Source: Nocardia sp. alder85J
Lineage (GTDB): Bacteria; Actinomycetota; Actinomycetes; Mycobacteriales; Mycobacteriaceae
Direction: 5' to 3'
Assembly: GCF_020176955.2 (NCBI RefSeq)
Contig: NZ_JAIUCZ020000005.1
Span: forward strand, 1 to 64,000
Length of the DNA: 64,000 nt
Part shown: positions 38,929 to 48,169 of the stretch, one piece after another
Position numbering within the stretch: the first letter of the stretch is position 1
How the letters are laid out: the number at the start of each line of letters is the position of its first letter
Program-made: the position numbers and the translations under genes
The notes under the pieces: generated by a model
Seen by the model: only the letters and a program-made list of their open reading frames with translations
Database searches by the model: none
What the model was told of the DNA's origin: nothing

Positions 38929-38960
38929 GGGCCGGGCCGTACGACCGTACGGTCCGGCCC
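38929..38960 (+). terminator. Intrinsic terminator hairpin
   Basis: GGGCCGG-G-CCGTACG pairs with CGTACGG-T-CCGGCCC around a two-base AC turn, giving 14 Watson-Crick pairs and one G-T. It lies 20 bases after the DUF3759 stop. Confidence 0.75.
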
Positions 38961-39137
38961 TCCGCATTCGGCGGCCCGTGCGCGACCGCCGGAAACGACT
39001 CGGCGGCGGCGGGTGGCAGACCACCCGCATCGGCCGCCACGACGGGCCGAAGACGTCGGCGCCGCGCGCATTCGGTGACGACCGCCGGGCTCGCGTGGCG
39101 ACCGGGAGGCCGGTGGCCCTCGGAAGGCCGGTGACGC

Positions 39138-39923
39138 TCAGGGAGCGGCCGATTCGTCACGGGCCCGGTAGCGGCCGGGGGTGGTACCGATCGCGGCGGT
39201 GAACGCGGTGATGAAATTACTGGGATTGGACCAGCCGCAGGCGTGCGCGACGTATGTGGTGTCGTGGCCGTCGGCGAGCAGGACCAGCGCGTGATAGATG
39301 CGCACCTGGGTCCGCCACTGGTAGAAGGTCACGCCGAGTTCGTCGTGGAAGAGCCGGCTGAGGGTGCGAGCGCTCGCCCCGGCAGTCCGCCCGAGTTCGG
39401 CCAATGCGGAATTGTCCGAAGGGTTTTCGTACAGCACGCGCGCGACTGCGCGCAGCCGATCGTCGCGCGGTTCCGGCAGGTGCAGCGGTTGTTCGGTGGC
39501 CTCGCGCAGTTCGTCGACGAGCACCCGGTGCAGGCGGGCGCGGGCGCCGCGATCGTGGTCGCGGGTACCGGTGAGCGTCAGCAGGACCTCACGGGCCAGG
39601 CCGGACGCCCGGAACACCACGGGGCCGGGCGGCACCAGGCGGGCCAGCGACGCGGACAGGAAGACGATCCGCATATCGGTGTGCCCGTGCGCGCGGTGGT
39701 AGTGGGTGAACCCGGCAGGCGTCCAGGCGACCCGGTCGGCCGGGACGATCGAGGTCCCCCGCTCGGTGTGGACCGATAGCACCCCGCGGGCCGCGTACAC
39801 CAGATGCCCCCGCGGATGGGCATGCACCGGGCTGGCGCCACCGGACGGCCAGGCGTGCACCCCACCGGACGGCCACAGCCGGGAGGTACCCGGCGGCCCG
39901 GAAGGTTGGCGTGCAATGGGCAT
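39138..39923 (-). CDS. AraC family transcriptional regulator
   Basis: Regulator of 261 residues. An N-terminal cupin (HAHPRGHLVYAARGVLSV) is followed by an AraC double helix-turn-helix (ALAELGRTAGASARTLSRLF and VAHACGWSNPSNFITAF) ending GTTPGRYRARD. The ATG 39923 (MPIARQPSG) gives the usual size. It is alone on its strand; the target is unknown. Confidence 0.92.
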   Translation of the reverse strand: MPIARQPSGPPGTSRLWPSGGVHAWPSGGASPVHAHPRGHLVYAARGVLSVHTERGTSIVPADRVAWTPAGFTHYHRAHGHTDMRIVFLSASLARLVPPGPVVFRASGLAREVLLTLTGTRDHDRGARARLHRVLVDELREATEQPLHLPEPRDDRLRAVARVLYENPSDNSALAELGRTAGASARTLSRLFHDELGVTFYQWRTQVRIYHALVLLADGHDTTYVAHACGWSNPSNFITAFTAAIGTTPGRYRARDESAAP

Positions 39924-40074
39924 GGGGTGGCATTTTATCCGCGGGTGCGGCCTGGTGCGGCGCATCGTCCGCGCACCCGGGGCGGGCCACCGCCATCCGG
40001 TACGGAGTCGCCCGCCGATCGCTAGGGTGAAGGCGGTCGTTGCGACCGAGATCGTATGAGTGGAGGAGAGATTC

Positions 40075-40287
40075 GTGGGCAACCTCGAGGAGCAGTTCGG
40101 TGCGGCGGACCGGAACGGCGACGGCCGCATCGACATCAAGGAGTACACGGCCTGGAAGGGCGCGACGCTGGGGCGCGCGCTGACCGCCGACGACCTCGAC
40201 AAGGTCTTCGCCGATTTCATCGCCGCGGACACCGATGAGGACGGCACGCTCGCCTTCACCGAATTCGAGACGATCGCGGGCGACTGA
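40075..40287 (+). CDS. Small EF-hand calcium-binding protein
   Basis: Protein of 70 residues made almost entirely of two EF-hands. Loop 1 is DRNGDGRIDIKEY and loop 2 is DTDEDGTLAFTEF, both with Asp/Asn at positions 1, 3 and 5, Gly at 6 and Glu at 12. The GTG start at 40075 is preferred because GGAGGAGAG ends four bases before it; GTG 40060 lies upstream of that site. No partner is evident. Confidence 0.88.
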   Translation: MGNLEEQFGAADRNGDGRIDIKEYTAWKGATLGRALTADDLDKVFADFIAADTDEDGTLAFTEFETIAGD

Positions 40288-40416
40288 CACCACCCCGGCG
40301 GCCGGGCCGGGCCACTGCTACGCGGGCGGGCCGGGACCCGGCCCATCCGCCGGCATCGGGCCGGATACGGTCGCACCCGGCCGGATACCGTCCTATCCAT
40401 CCGGACCCAGGCCCGG

Positions 40417-40477
40417 CCGCACCGATACCGTCGCGGCCATCCGGCCCCGGGCCCGCCGCACCGATACCGTCGCGGCC
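40417..40477. repeat. Direct repeat, 22 bp twice, 39-bp period
   Basis: The 22 bases beginning CCGCACCGATACCG occur at 40417-40438 and again at 40456-40477. Weaker copies precede them from about 40365, giving a short degenerate tandem array in the gap between the EF-hand and SnoaL-like genes. Confidence 0.6.
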
Positions 40478-40562
40478 GTCCGGATTCGGGCGCGTGCGCA
40501 CCGGCACCGCGCGATCACCGGCTACGGTGGCCGAACAGTCGGCGGATCCGGTGAGGAGAACG

Positions 40563-40961
40563 ATGGCGGACGATTCCGAGATCCGGGCCCGGATCGTGGC
40601 GCACTGGGAAGCGTCCGAACGCGGGGACATCGACACCGAGCACGCGATCTACGCCGCCGACGCGATCTTGGACTACCCCCAGTCCGGCGAGCGGTTCCGC
40701 GGCCGGGCCCGGATCCGGGAGCAACGCGGCGCGCACCCGGCCGAGCGCCATTTCACCGTCGTCCGCATTCTGGGCGCGGGTGCGCTCTGGATCAGCGAGT
40801 GCGTGATCAGCTACGACGGCGTGCCCACCGATACGGTGAGCATCATGGAGTTCGCCGACGGGTTCGTCGCGCACGAAACCCAGTACTTCGCGGATCCTTT
40901 CCCGGCGGCGCCCGCGCGCGCGGCGCTGGCCGAACCTATCCCTCCTGGCCGCGGCCGCTGA
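40563..40961 (+). CDS. SnoaL-like (NTF2 fold) protein
   Basis: Protein of 132 residues with the small alpha+beta barrel fold: RIVAHWEASERGDIDTEHAIY, ILDYPQSGERFRGRARI, and a VSIMEFADGFVAHETQYFADPF end. Such proteins are isomerases, hydrolases or binding proteins. The ATG 40563 has GAGGAGAACG ahead. The 3' end overlaps the convergent NTPase-TPR gene by 26 bases. Confidence 0.85.
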   Translation: MADDSEIRARIVAHWEASERGDIDTEHAIYAADAILDYPQSGERFRGRARIREQRGAHPAERHFTVVRILGAGALWISECVISYDGVPTDTVSIMEFADGFVAHETQYFADPFPAAPARAALAEPIPPGRGR

Positions 40962-43900
40962 GCAACGCGCGGGTCCCGGCGGTGGCGCTCTGCGCCAATC
41001 GCATTGCCGCCGAGCGGATTCGGCGTCGCGGGAGATTCTGGGCGTAGGCGAACACGGTGTAGGCCGTCGTCAGTTCGGCGTCGAAGGCCGCCGGAGATCG
41101 GCGCGCCAGGAAGCGATAGCGCTCGACCGCCTCCTTGGCCGCGGCCAGCGCCTCCGTGCGGCGTCCCGCCAGCGCCTGGGCGAGTCCGAGGTTGCGCAGG
41201 GATTTGGCGAGTCCGGCGGCGTGAGCCTCCGGCAGGGCCGCGAACAGCCGGCGGAAGATGCCGACGGCCTCCTGCGCCACCGCCAGCGCCTCCTCCACGC
41301 GGCCCACCGCGGTCAGCAGGGCGGCGAAATTGTTCAGCGTCACTGCGAGGGCGGGCTCGTGGACCACGGGATCATGTGCGGCCCAGTCACTTTGGATGAC
41401 CACTGATTCACGGAGCACGCGCAGCGCCGATTCCGTCCGGCCGAGCCCGGACAGCGCGCTGCCGTAGTGATTCAGCGCCGCGACGAGCTCCGGCTCGTGG
41501 ACCACCGGATTCTCGGCGGCCAGACGCCGTTGGATGGCAACGGCTTCCGCGGCCGGAGCCAGTGCGAGATCGTCCCGGCCCGAGGTCGACAACCAGGCGG
41601 CGAAGTTGGTCGCGGACGCGGCGAGCGTCGGACTGTGCCGCAGGGGGTCGGTGGCGGCGAGCCTGCGCCCGATCTCGAACGCCTCGGCCGTCGTGCTCAG
41701 GGCATCGTCGAGCCGGCCCACCTCCCGCAGCATCACCCCGAGATTGTTCAGCGCCGCCGCGAGTTCCGGTTCGTAGGCCACCGAATTGCCGAGGGCGAAG
41801 CGACGCCACATCGCGACGGCCTCGGTGGTCGTGCGCACCGACTGCTCGTGCTGCCCGACCTCGCGCAACTGAACACCGAACAGCGTCAGCGCCCGAGCGA
41901 GTTCGGGGGCGTGGGCGGCCGGGTCGGCCTCGGCCAGGCGCTGCCGGATCGCGACGGATTCCCGAGTCGCACCCAGCGCCTTCCGGTGGTGCCCGATCCG
42001 GGACCACAGCGAACCTCGATTGGCCAGCGACACGGCGAGACCGGGCTCGTGCGCGTCCGGATCCGCCGCGGCCAGCCGCCGGCGGATGATCATGGCCTCG
42101 TCCAGGGCGACCGCCGACTCCTCGTGCCGCCCCGCCTCCGCCAGCCAGGCCCCGAGATTCGTCAGCGTCAGGGCCAGATCCGGTTCGATCCCGAGCGGAT
42201 CGGCCGCGGCGAGGCGGCGTTGGATGTCCACGGCCTCCTGTGTGTACTCCAGTGCCTGCTGCCGCTGCCCGGTCGACGCCAGACAGGCACCGAGATTCAC
42301 CAGGGCGAGGGCCAGCCCGGCCTCCCCCCACTCCGGTATCTGGCCCACCGCGCGCAGCCCGCGCAGCGTCGCCACACAGGGCTCGGCGACGGCCTGTGCG
42401 TCGCGGTAGCGACCGGCGATGGCGAGACGGATGGTGTGCCGCAGCTGAATCAGGGCGTGCTCGGCCGGGTCGCCCGTCGCCGCCATGCGGCGGTCGAACA
42501 ATCGAGTGCTGATCGCGGCGGCCGCGGCGTCGAAATCGACGTTCGGACTGTAGGACAGCAGCGGGTCGACGGCCTCCAGAATCGCCGGGTCCAGGTCGGC
42601 GAGTTCGGTGAGGCGGGTGAGCGCCGGTCCGCCGGCGGCGACGCCGAGTTCGGGCTGCTCGCGGAGCAGCGTTTGCAGCGCGGTGGAGATGTGCGGCCAG
42701 CGGTGCGCGGTTTCGACGAGGACGATGACGGTGGTGGCTGCCCAGGGGGCGGGGTCGGTGAGGAGCAACGCGGGCACGGCGGCGGCCCACAGGTCGGGCG
42801 TCACGGCCGAGGTATACGAATGGCCGGGTGTGGTGAGGGCGATCAGGTCCTCGCCGAGCCGGTCGGGGCGCAGGGGTTGCAGTGCGGTGGTGTCGTCTTC
42901 GGGCGGATAGCAGTAGCGGTGGTCGTCGATGATGTGGTCGGCGTGGTACGTGGTGGTCGCCAGTTGCGACCGGGCGAGGGCCTCGCGGGCGTCGGCACGG
43001 GTGAGGACGCCGGTCAGGGTGGCGGTATAGACGGTGCGGCGCATGGTTTCCGGGGGCGTGCGCCGCGGATCCTCGGAACGGCCGTGCAGCGACTCCCATC
43101 CGGCGTACTCCCGATCCAGCAGATATCCGGACAGGGCGTGCGGGTCCATCGCGGTGCGGACACCCCGGTGCCGCGCGTCGACGGCGACCAGGGCGGCCAT
43201 GTGGATGGCGAGGATCGATTCGAAGGCCGGATCCGCCAGTTCGGCGGGTGGCTTCGGTGTCGTCCGGTGCTTCACGCGCAGGGTCTTGGCGAACGCGGCC
43301 GCGGCCTCGGTGAACATCGTCTTCCGGTCGAACCCGCTGCCGGATGCCGACAACGCGGCGAGGGCATCGGTGAACGGCGCGGCGCTGTCGAGCCCGCCGC
43401 CGGGAGCCGGAGCCGAATCCGGATGCCGCGCCAGCGGTTCCAGGAACCAGGCCCCCATGTCGATCCCCAGATCGGCGCCCAGCGGCTCCTCCAGCGCATG
43501 CCACCAGAATCCGGCCGAGCGGGCCAGCAGCAGCACCCGCACGACGCGGCCCGCCGCCACCGCCGCCGAGTACAGCTGCATCATCACCATGCGCAGGTGC
43601 GAGTGCGTCCAGCGGTCGGCATAGTCGATGACCACCAGCATGCGTGCGGCGGAAGGAAATTCGGCACCCGCGTGCGGCGCCGCGGCGGTCTCCCGCACCC
43701 GGCACACCGCCCAGCCCCTGAGCTCGTACCGCGTGGCGACGTGCTCGGCGAGCCGGCTCTTACCGTGACCGGCCGGCGCGTGCAGCAACCGCACCGACAT
43801 CGGGGCATCGCGCTTCAGCCACTCGCCGATCTCGGTCATCGTGTCGTCGCGGCCGGTGAACGGCACGATCCGATATCGGGACAGCAGCAGACTCGACGGC

Positions 43901-44001
43901 TGCGCTCGCGCCCGCTCGACGGTCAACGGGACAGCCGCGACCGGGATCGGCTCGACCGCGTACGGCGAAAACCCGGCGGTGGCCGCACCCGCGGTGGTCA
44001 T
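40936..44001 (-). CDS. P-loop NTPase-TPR protein 1 (STAND-like)
   Basis: Protein of 1021 residues. A conserved YAVEP..ARAQPSSLLLSRYRIVPFTGR start leads to Walker A (APAGHGKS, Lys81) and Walker B (VVIDYADRW, Asp126). The family signature RSAGFWWHAL and ALQPLRPDRLGED follow. Residues about 580-1000 are nine TPR-like repeats with an exact 46-residue period (N-x-G/A..L...G....A....EAV...R). This NTPase plus superstructure layout is that of STAND sensors, which oligomerise on sensing a trigger. It is 56 bases after the alpha/beta hydrolase gene on the same strand, so the hydrolase is its likely effector. Two paralogues lie at 45073-47685 and 54510-57395. Confidence 0.88.
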   Translation of the reverse strand: MTTAGAATAGFSPYAVEPIPVAAVPLTVERARAQPSSLLLSRYRIVPFTGRDDTMTEIGEWLKRDAPMSVRLLHAPAGHGKSRLAEHVATRYELRGWAVCRVRETAAAPHAGAEFPSAARMLVVIDYADRWTHSHLRMVMMQLYSAAVAAGRVVRVLLLARSAGFWWHALEEPLGADLGIDMGAWFLEPLARHPDSAPAPGGGLDSAAPFTDALAALSASGSGFDRKTMFTEAAAAFAKTLRVKHRTTPKPPAELADPAFESILAIHMAALVAVDARHRGVRTAMDPHALSGYLLDREYAGWESLHGRSEDPRRTPPETMRRTVYTATLTGVLTRADAREALARSQLATTTYHADHIIDDHRYCYPPEDDTTALQPLRPDRLGEDLIALTTPGHSYTSAVTPDLWAAAVPALLLTDPAPWAATTVIVLVETAHRWPHISTALQTLLREQPELGVAAGGPALTRLTELADLDPAILEAVDPLLSYSPNVDFDAAAAAISTRLFDRRMAATGDPAEHALIQLRHTIRLAIAGRYRDAQAVAEPCVATLRGLRAVGQIPEWGEAGLALALVNLGACLASTGQRQQALEYTQEAVDIQRRLAAADPLGIEPDLALTLTNLGAWLAEAGRHEESAVALDEAMIIRRRLAAADPDAHEPGLAVSLANRGSLWSRIGHHRKALGATRESVAIRQRLAEADPAAHAPELARALTLFGVQLREVGQHEQSVRTTTEAVAMWRRFALGNSVAYEPELAAALNNLGVMLREVGRLDDALSTTAEAFEIGRRLAATDPLRHSPTLAASATNFAAWLSTSGRDDLALAPAAEAVAIQRRLAAENPVVHEPELVAALNHYGSALSGLGRTESALRVLRESVVIQSDWAAHDPVVHEPALAVTLNNFAALLTAVGRVEEALAVAQEAVGIFRRLFAALPEAHAAGLAKSLRNLGLAQALAGRRTEALAAAKEAVERYRFLARRSPAAFDAELTTAYTVFAYAQNLPRRRIRSAAMRLAQSATAGTRALLSGRGQEG

Positions 44002-44057
44002 ACATCGACTCCTCGTCGAATTACCGTGCGGTGCCGTCGCTTACCCGGGCACCGCGT

Positions 44058-44915
44058 TCAACGTTCGATGGTGACATCGCCGACGCCGGTGATCTGGTAC
44101 ACCGAACCGTCCACCAGTGAATCCCGGACGGACTGCACGACGCCGCCCACCGCCGGACAGGGTACGACGGCGGGCGGAGCGGGTTGCTCGCGGGTACCGG
44201 CGGCATACATCGCCAGGGCGGCCAGCACCGACCGGCGGGCGGCACTGTAGCCGCGATGCGCGGTGGAGCCGGGGCGGATGATCGACGAGTGGTCACCCGG
44301 GAGGGTGAAGCAATATTCGTCGGCGAAAACGGATTTCGCCGACTGCGGCAGGACGACGCGATCCGAGTCACCAGCAAACGCCCAGATCGGAATTCGCCGG
44401 GCGGGCGCGGCGGCGGTGGCCGCGTGCACGATCCGCTCGATCACGATCTGTTGCGCCTCGGCCACTTCCGCGCTGAGCGGCCGGAGCCGGCGTTCCTGGG
44501 GATGCCGCCAGAACGGCATGTTGCGCCGTAATGCCAGGAAGATCTCCGAACCCTGATTCGGGCACGAGAACATGACGACCCCCGCGATACCGGACAATTC
44601 GTCGAGCCGGCCGGCCCGCACCCGCTCCGCCAGAAACCGTTGTACGACAAGGCCGCCCATACTGTGGGTGATCAGGACGACCGGCCGGTCCGGCGGCAGG
44701 CCGCGCAGCCATTCACGCAGGTTGGACGCGATGTCGGCGAGGTCGGGTATCCGCCGCAGCGGACTCGATCGCAGCACCGGCGTCGCGTACTCGAATCGCC
44801 GTGCCGTCACCGACCCGCCGAACTCCTCGTCGGTCGCCAATACCCGCAGGAATTCATCCCAGGTATGGGCGCCGGAGAAGAGTCCGTGGACGAATGCCAG
44901 CGTCGCCTCGGTCAC
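44058..44915 (-). CDS. Alpha/beta hydrolase effector with C-terminal tag
   Basis: Lipase/esterase-like hydrolase of 285 residues: oxyanion HGLFSG near residue 10, nucleophile elbow THSMGG (Ser85), acid in AGDSD (Asp183 or 185), and His209 in GDHSS. It resembles the PGAP1/DUF676 group acting on lipids or acyl chains. After a Pro-rich linker (residues 245-255), the last 22 residues (DSLVDGSVYQ-ITGVGDVTIE) match a short tag found on the SEFIR protein at 53653-54513 and on the N terminus of NTPase 2. The gene leads into NTPase-TPR 1. Inferred role: an effector kept in check or recruited through the tag. Confidence 0.9.
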   Translation of the reverse strand: MTEATLAFVHGLFSGAHTWDEFLRVLATDEEFGGSVTARRFEYATPVLRSSPLRRIPDLADIASNLREWLRGLPPDRPVVLITHSMGGLVVQRFLAERVRAGRLDELSGIAGVVMFSCPNQGSEIFLALRRNMPFWRHPQERRLRPLSAEVAEAQQIVIERIVHAATAAAPARRIPIWAFAGDSDRVVLPQSAKSVFADEYCFTLPGDHSSIIRPGSTAHRGYSAARRSVLAALAMYAAGTREQPAPPAVVPCPAVGGVVQSVRDSLVDGSVYQITGVGDVTIER

Positions 44916-45072
44916 AGCGTTCCCCCTGTCGATCGGTCGCCGGACGAATCCACCACCACCCTACCCGCGTTGCGCGCGCAGACTCGCCGATCAGGGGTTG
45001 ACGGCGAACCGGGGTGTGCGCAGAATTCGCTTCGGCACATTCCCGGCACACTGACACCCCGATCGGCATCCA

Positions 45073-47685
45073 GTGAGTTATCCCGCGCCTGCGCCTGTTC
45101 CCATCGCCCAAGTCGTCCACGGGACCGTCGTCATCGGCGATGTCGTCCAGGTCGCCGGAGTCACCGGCGATGTCACCCTCGGCACTCGACGGCCACCGTA
45201 TCGGATCGAGGAGTATCCGGGCGAGCCCACGCCCCTGGCGGTCGACATCGCGCGGGCCCAGCCGAGCCGGCTGCTGCTACCGCAGCATCGCGTGGTGCCG
45301 TTCGCCGGGCGCGATGCCGAGATGCGCAGGCTGCTCGACTGGCTCGGCGAATCGGCGACGTTCTCCGCGTACCTGGTGCACGCGCCCGGCGGCCACGGCA
45401 AGACCCGACTGCTGGATCAGCTCGGCGCGTGCTGCCGTCCCGCCGGGTGGTCACGGTGGCGGGCGCAGTACACGCCCACCCCCACCCCGGCCGCCGCGGT
45501 GCCGACCCCGCCCGGCGGCGGCGCGCTGATCACCGTGGATCAGGCCGACCGGTGGGCGCCTTCACATCTCGTCGCACTGCTCACCGATCTCCAGAGCCTG
45601 ACCCTGCGCACGAACGTGGTCGTGCGCGTCCTGTTCGCGGCCCGCGCGGCCGGATTCTGGTGGCACGCACTGGCCGAACACCTCGACGCCGATTTCGGCG
45701 TCGATCCGAGGGCGATGCCGCTGGGCCCGCTCGATGCCGACGTGGACCGGAAGGTCCTCCACGAGAACGCACAACGGGCCTTCGCGGCCGCGCTCGGCCA
45801 CACCGTCACCACCCTGCCGCCCGCGCCGGGCACGCTGCACGGCTCCGATTACGCCTCGATCCTGCCGATCCACATGGCGGCGCTGGTGTCGGTCGATCCC
45901 GAGCGACGCGGGAGCCGGGCCCCGGCCACTCCCTACGCGCTGTCCGATCATCTGCTGCGGCGCGAATTCTCGCGCTGGTATCAACTCTGGATCCGCGGCG
46001 AGGACCATTTCGGCACCCGCCCGGAGGTGATGCGCCGCGCGGTCTTCACCACCGCGCTCACCGGAACCCTCGACCGCCGCCGGGCCCACGCCGCCTTGAC
46101 CCGGCTCGAACTGGCCGATACCGCCTCCGCCGCCGATCAACTCGTCGACGACTACGAATTCTGTTATCCGCCGGCCGGTCCGGACACCGCGCTGGACGCG
46201 CTGCAACCCGACCGGCTCGGCGAAGACTGTGTCGCGCTGAGCATTCCGGGCCACACCCACCGCAGCGACCCGGCGGCCTGGCTGTCGGACGACTGGACGG
46301 CCGACGCCCCGGAGAAACTGCTGGACCCGCTGGACGCCCAGGCCACGGCCTGGGCCCGCCCGGTGCTCACCACCTTGATCGAAACCGCCTGCCGCTGGGA
46401 GCATGTCCGCACCCGCACCCTCGGCGAACTGCTGCGGCGCCACCCGGAAGTAGCGGTCCGGGCCGGTGGACCGGCCATCGTCCGGCTCACCCAGGTGCCC
46501 GGCATCGACCACCACATCCTCGCCGCCGTCGACGCCGCCCTGCCCACCACCCGCGACGCCGACCTCGAGGTCGCGGCCGCCGCTCTGAGCACCGCACTGA
46601 TCACCTCCCGGCTCACCGCCACCGCAGATCCCGCCGAACGCGCCGACCTCCTCACCCACCACACCACCGCCCTGCACGCCGCGGGCCACACCGCGGAGGC
46701 CGTCGACTGGGCGTGCGAAGCAGTGACCCTCCGCCGCGCCGCCATGGCCCGGCGCCCCGGCTCCGGCGCGATGGGCGGCGGCCCCGAACTGGCTGCGGCA
46801 CTGCTCGATCTGGCGACGCTGCTGTCCGCAACCGGCCGGTCGGAGGCCGCACTCGACCCCGCCCGGGAAGCAGCGGCCCGATACCGCGAACTGGTCGATA
46901 CGGGCTCGACCGACCGGCTCCCCGAACTCGCGGCGGCGCTCACCCTCCTGGCCGCCTGCCTCGATGACGCCGGGCGGCTCGACGCGGCGGCGGCCGCCGC
47001 CGAGGAGGCCGTGGCGATCCGGCGTCGCGCGGCCGACCCGGACACCGCCGCGCTGGCGGCCGCGCTGCACGCCTTGGGCCGGCACCGAGCGGACCTCGGC
47101 CACCGCGACGCGGCGGCCACCGCCACCGCATCGGCGGTTGCCCTGTATCGCGAACTGGCACAGCATGATCCGGCACATCGTGGTGATCTGGCCGAATCCC
47201 TGCGCACACTCGGCATACTCCGCACCGAACTCGGCGACGCCGACGGCGCCCTGCACGACACCGAGGAAACCGCCACCCTGTACCGCACCCTCGCCGAGAG
47301 CGACCCCGCCACAAGGCTTCCCGGCCTCGCGATCGCCCTGCGCGACCTCGGCGCCGCCCGCGCCCGCACGCGGCGCTACCGCACGGCGCTGGCGGCGACC
47401 GCCGAAGCCGTCGAGATCGACCGCACACTGGCCGCGGCGAATCCACGCGCCTACCTGCCCGATCTCGCGGCCTCCCTCGGCGACTTCGGCCTCCGCCTGA
47501 CCGAACTGCAACGCCCCGGCGACGCGATCGGCCCGCTCCGGGAATCCCTCACGCTGTTCCGCAACTTCGCCGAATCCCACGCACGTACCGACCGACCCGA
47601 GATCACAGCCATCCGCACCACCCTCGCGGCCGCCCTCCGCACGCTCGGCCGCGACGACGAAGCCGGGCAACTCGGAAACGACTGA
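45073..47685 (+). CDS. P-loop NTPase-TPR protein 2 with N-terminal tag
   Basis: Protein of 870 residues. Residues 14-37 (VVHGTVVIGDVVQ-VAGVTGDVTLG) are the tag seen at the ends of the two effectors; the family start (ARAQPSRLLLPQHRVVPFAGR) follows. Walker A is APGGHGKT (Lys110); Walker B is ITVDQADRW, with Gln instead of Tyr. RAAGFWWHAL and ALQPDRLGED are kept. Only about seven TPR-like repeats follow, fewer than in the paralogues. The start GTG 45073 is 157 bases from the divergent hydrolase gene. No tagged enzyme lies next to it on the same strand; it may serve the hydrolase or have lost its own effector. Confidence 0.88.
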   Translation: MSYPAPAPVPIAQVVHGTVVIGDVVQVAGVTGDVTLGTRRPPYRIEEYPGEPTPLAVDIARAQPSRLLLPQHRVVPFAGRDAEMRRLLDWLGESATFSAYLVHAPGGHGKTRLLDQLGACCRPAGWSRWRAQYTPTPTPAAAVPTPPGGGALITVDQADRWAPSHLVALLTDLQSLTLRTNVVVRVLFAARAAGFWWHALAEHLDADFGVDPRAMPLGPLDADVDRKVLHENAQRAFAAALGHTVTTLPPAPGTLHGSDYASILPIHMAALVSVDPERRGSRAPATPYALSDHLLRREFSRWYQLWIRGEDHFGTRPEVMRRAVFTTALTGTLDRRRAHAALTRLELADTASAADQLVDDYEFCYPPAGPDTALDALQPDRLGEDCVALSIPGHTHRSDPAAWLSDDWTADAPEKLLDPLDAQATAWARPVLTTLIETACRWEHVRTRTLGELLRRHPEVAVRAGGPAIVRLTQVPGIDHHILAAVDAALPTTRDADLEVAAAALSTALITSRLTATADPAERADLLTHHTTALHAAGHTAEAVDWACEAVTLRRAAMARRPGSGAMGGGPELAAALLDLATLLSATGRSEAALDPAREAAARYRELVDTGSTDRLPELAAALTLLAACLDDAGRLDAAAAAAEEAVAIRRRAADPDTAALAAALHALGRHRADLGHRDAAATATASAVALYRELAQHDPAHRGDLAESLRTLGILRTELGDADGALHDTEETATLYRTLAESDPATRLPGLAIALRDLGAARARTRRYRTALAATAEAVEIDRTLAAANPRAYLPDLAASLGDFGLRLTELQRPGDAIGPLRESLTLFRNFAESHARTDRPEITAIRTTLAAALRTLGRDDEAGQLGND

Positions 47686-47847
47686 TCGGACGACCCGGGA
47701 CAGCCGTGCCGACTGCTCGAACCGGCCATCCGATCGGCGGCCACAGCGCCCGGCGACCACGTGCCCCGGATCATCCGGCCCGGAAGGCACCGCAGTGGTA
47801 CCAGCCCGGGCACGGCGGCCGCCGTACGTGGAACCGCAGGCGACGGA

Positions 47848-48084
47848 TCATCCGGCTCGGAAGGTGCGGCGGTAGGCGCCGGGGGTGGTGCCTACTCGGG
47901 CGCGGAAGCGGCGGCGGAGGTTTACCGCGGAGGTGAGGCCGACTCGGGTGGCGATGGCCTCGATGGGCAGGTCGGTCTGTTCGAGGAGGGTGCGGGCTTC
48001 GGCGATGCGGCGGGACAGGAGCCGGGCGCCGGGGCTGATGCCGAGGCGGTCGTCGAAGCGGCGGGTGCACACTCCGGCCGGCAC
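47848..48084 (-). pseudogene. GlxA-type AraC regulator, 3' fragment
   Basis: The frame gives a typical C-terminal AraC double helix-turn-helix (CTRRFDDRLGISPGARL, then EQTDLPIEAIATRVGLTSAVNL and GTTPGAYRRTFR), as in GlxA-like regulators. Upstream the frame is not coding, and the 200-residue DJ-1/PfpI-like sensor domain is missing. A short product from ATG 48084 would be only 78 residues. Confidence 0.7.
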
Positions 48085-48169
48085 CAGCCCCGGCGACGAC
48101 CACCGGGTGCAGGCTGTTCCTGTGCTATCCGGAGGGCTGACAGCGGGATACCTTGGGGCGCAGCGCCTC

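Noticed and set aside
40417..40477. CRISPR array
   Set aside because: Only two good copies, repeats and spacers nearly merge into a 39-bp tandem, and there are no cas genes.
41467..44250. A 927-codon plus-strand frame opposite NTPase-TPR 1 and the hydrolase
   Set aside because: It mirrors the two real minus-strand genes and has no domain; the minus-strand reading has Walker motifs, TPRs and a hydrolase triad.
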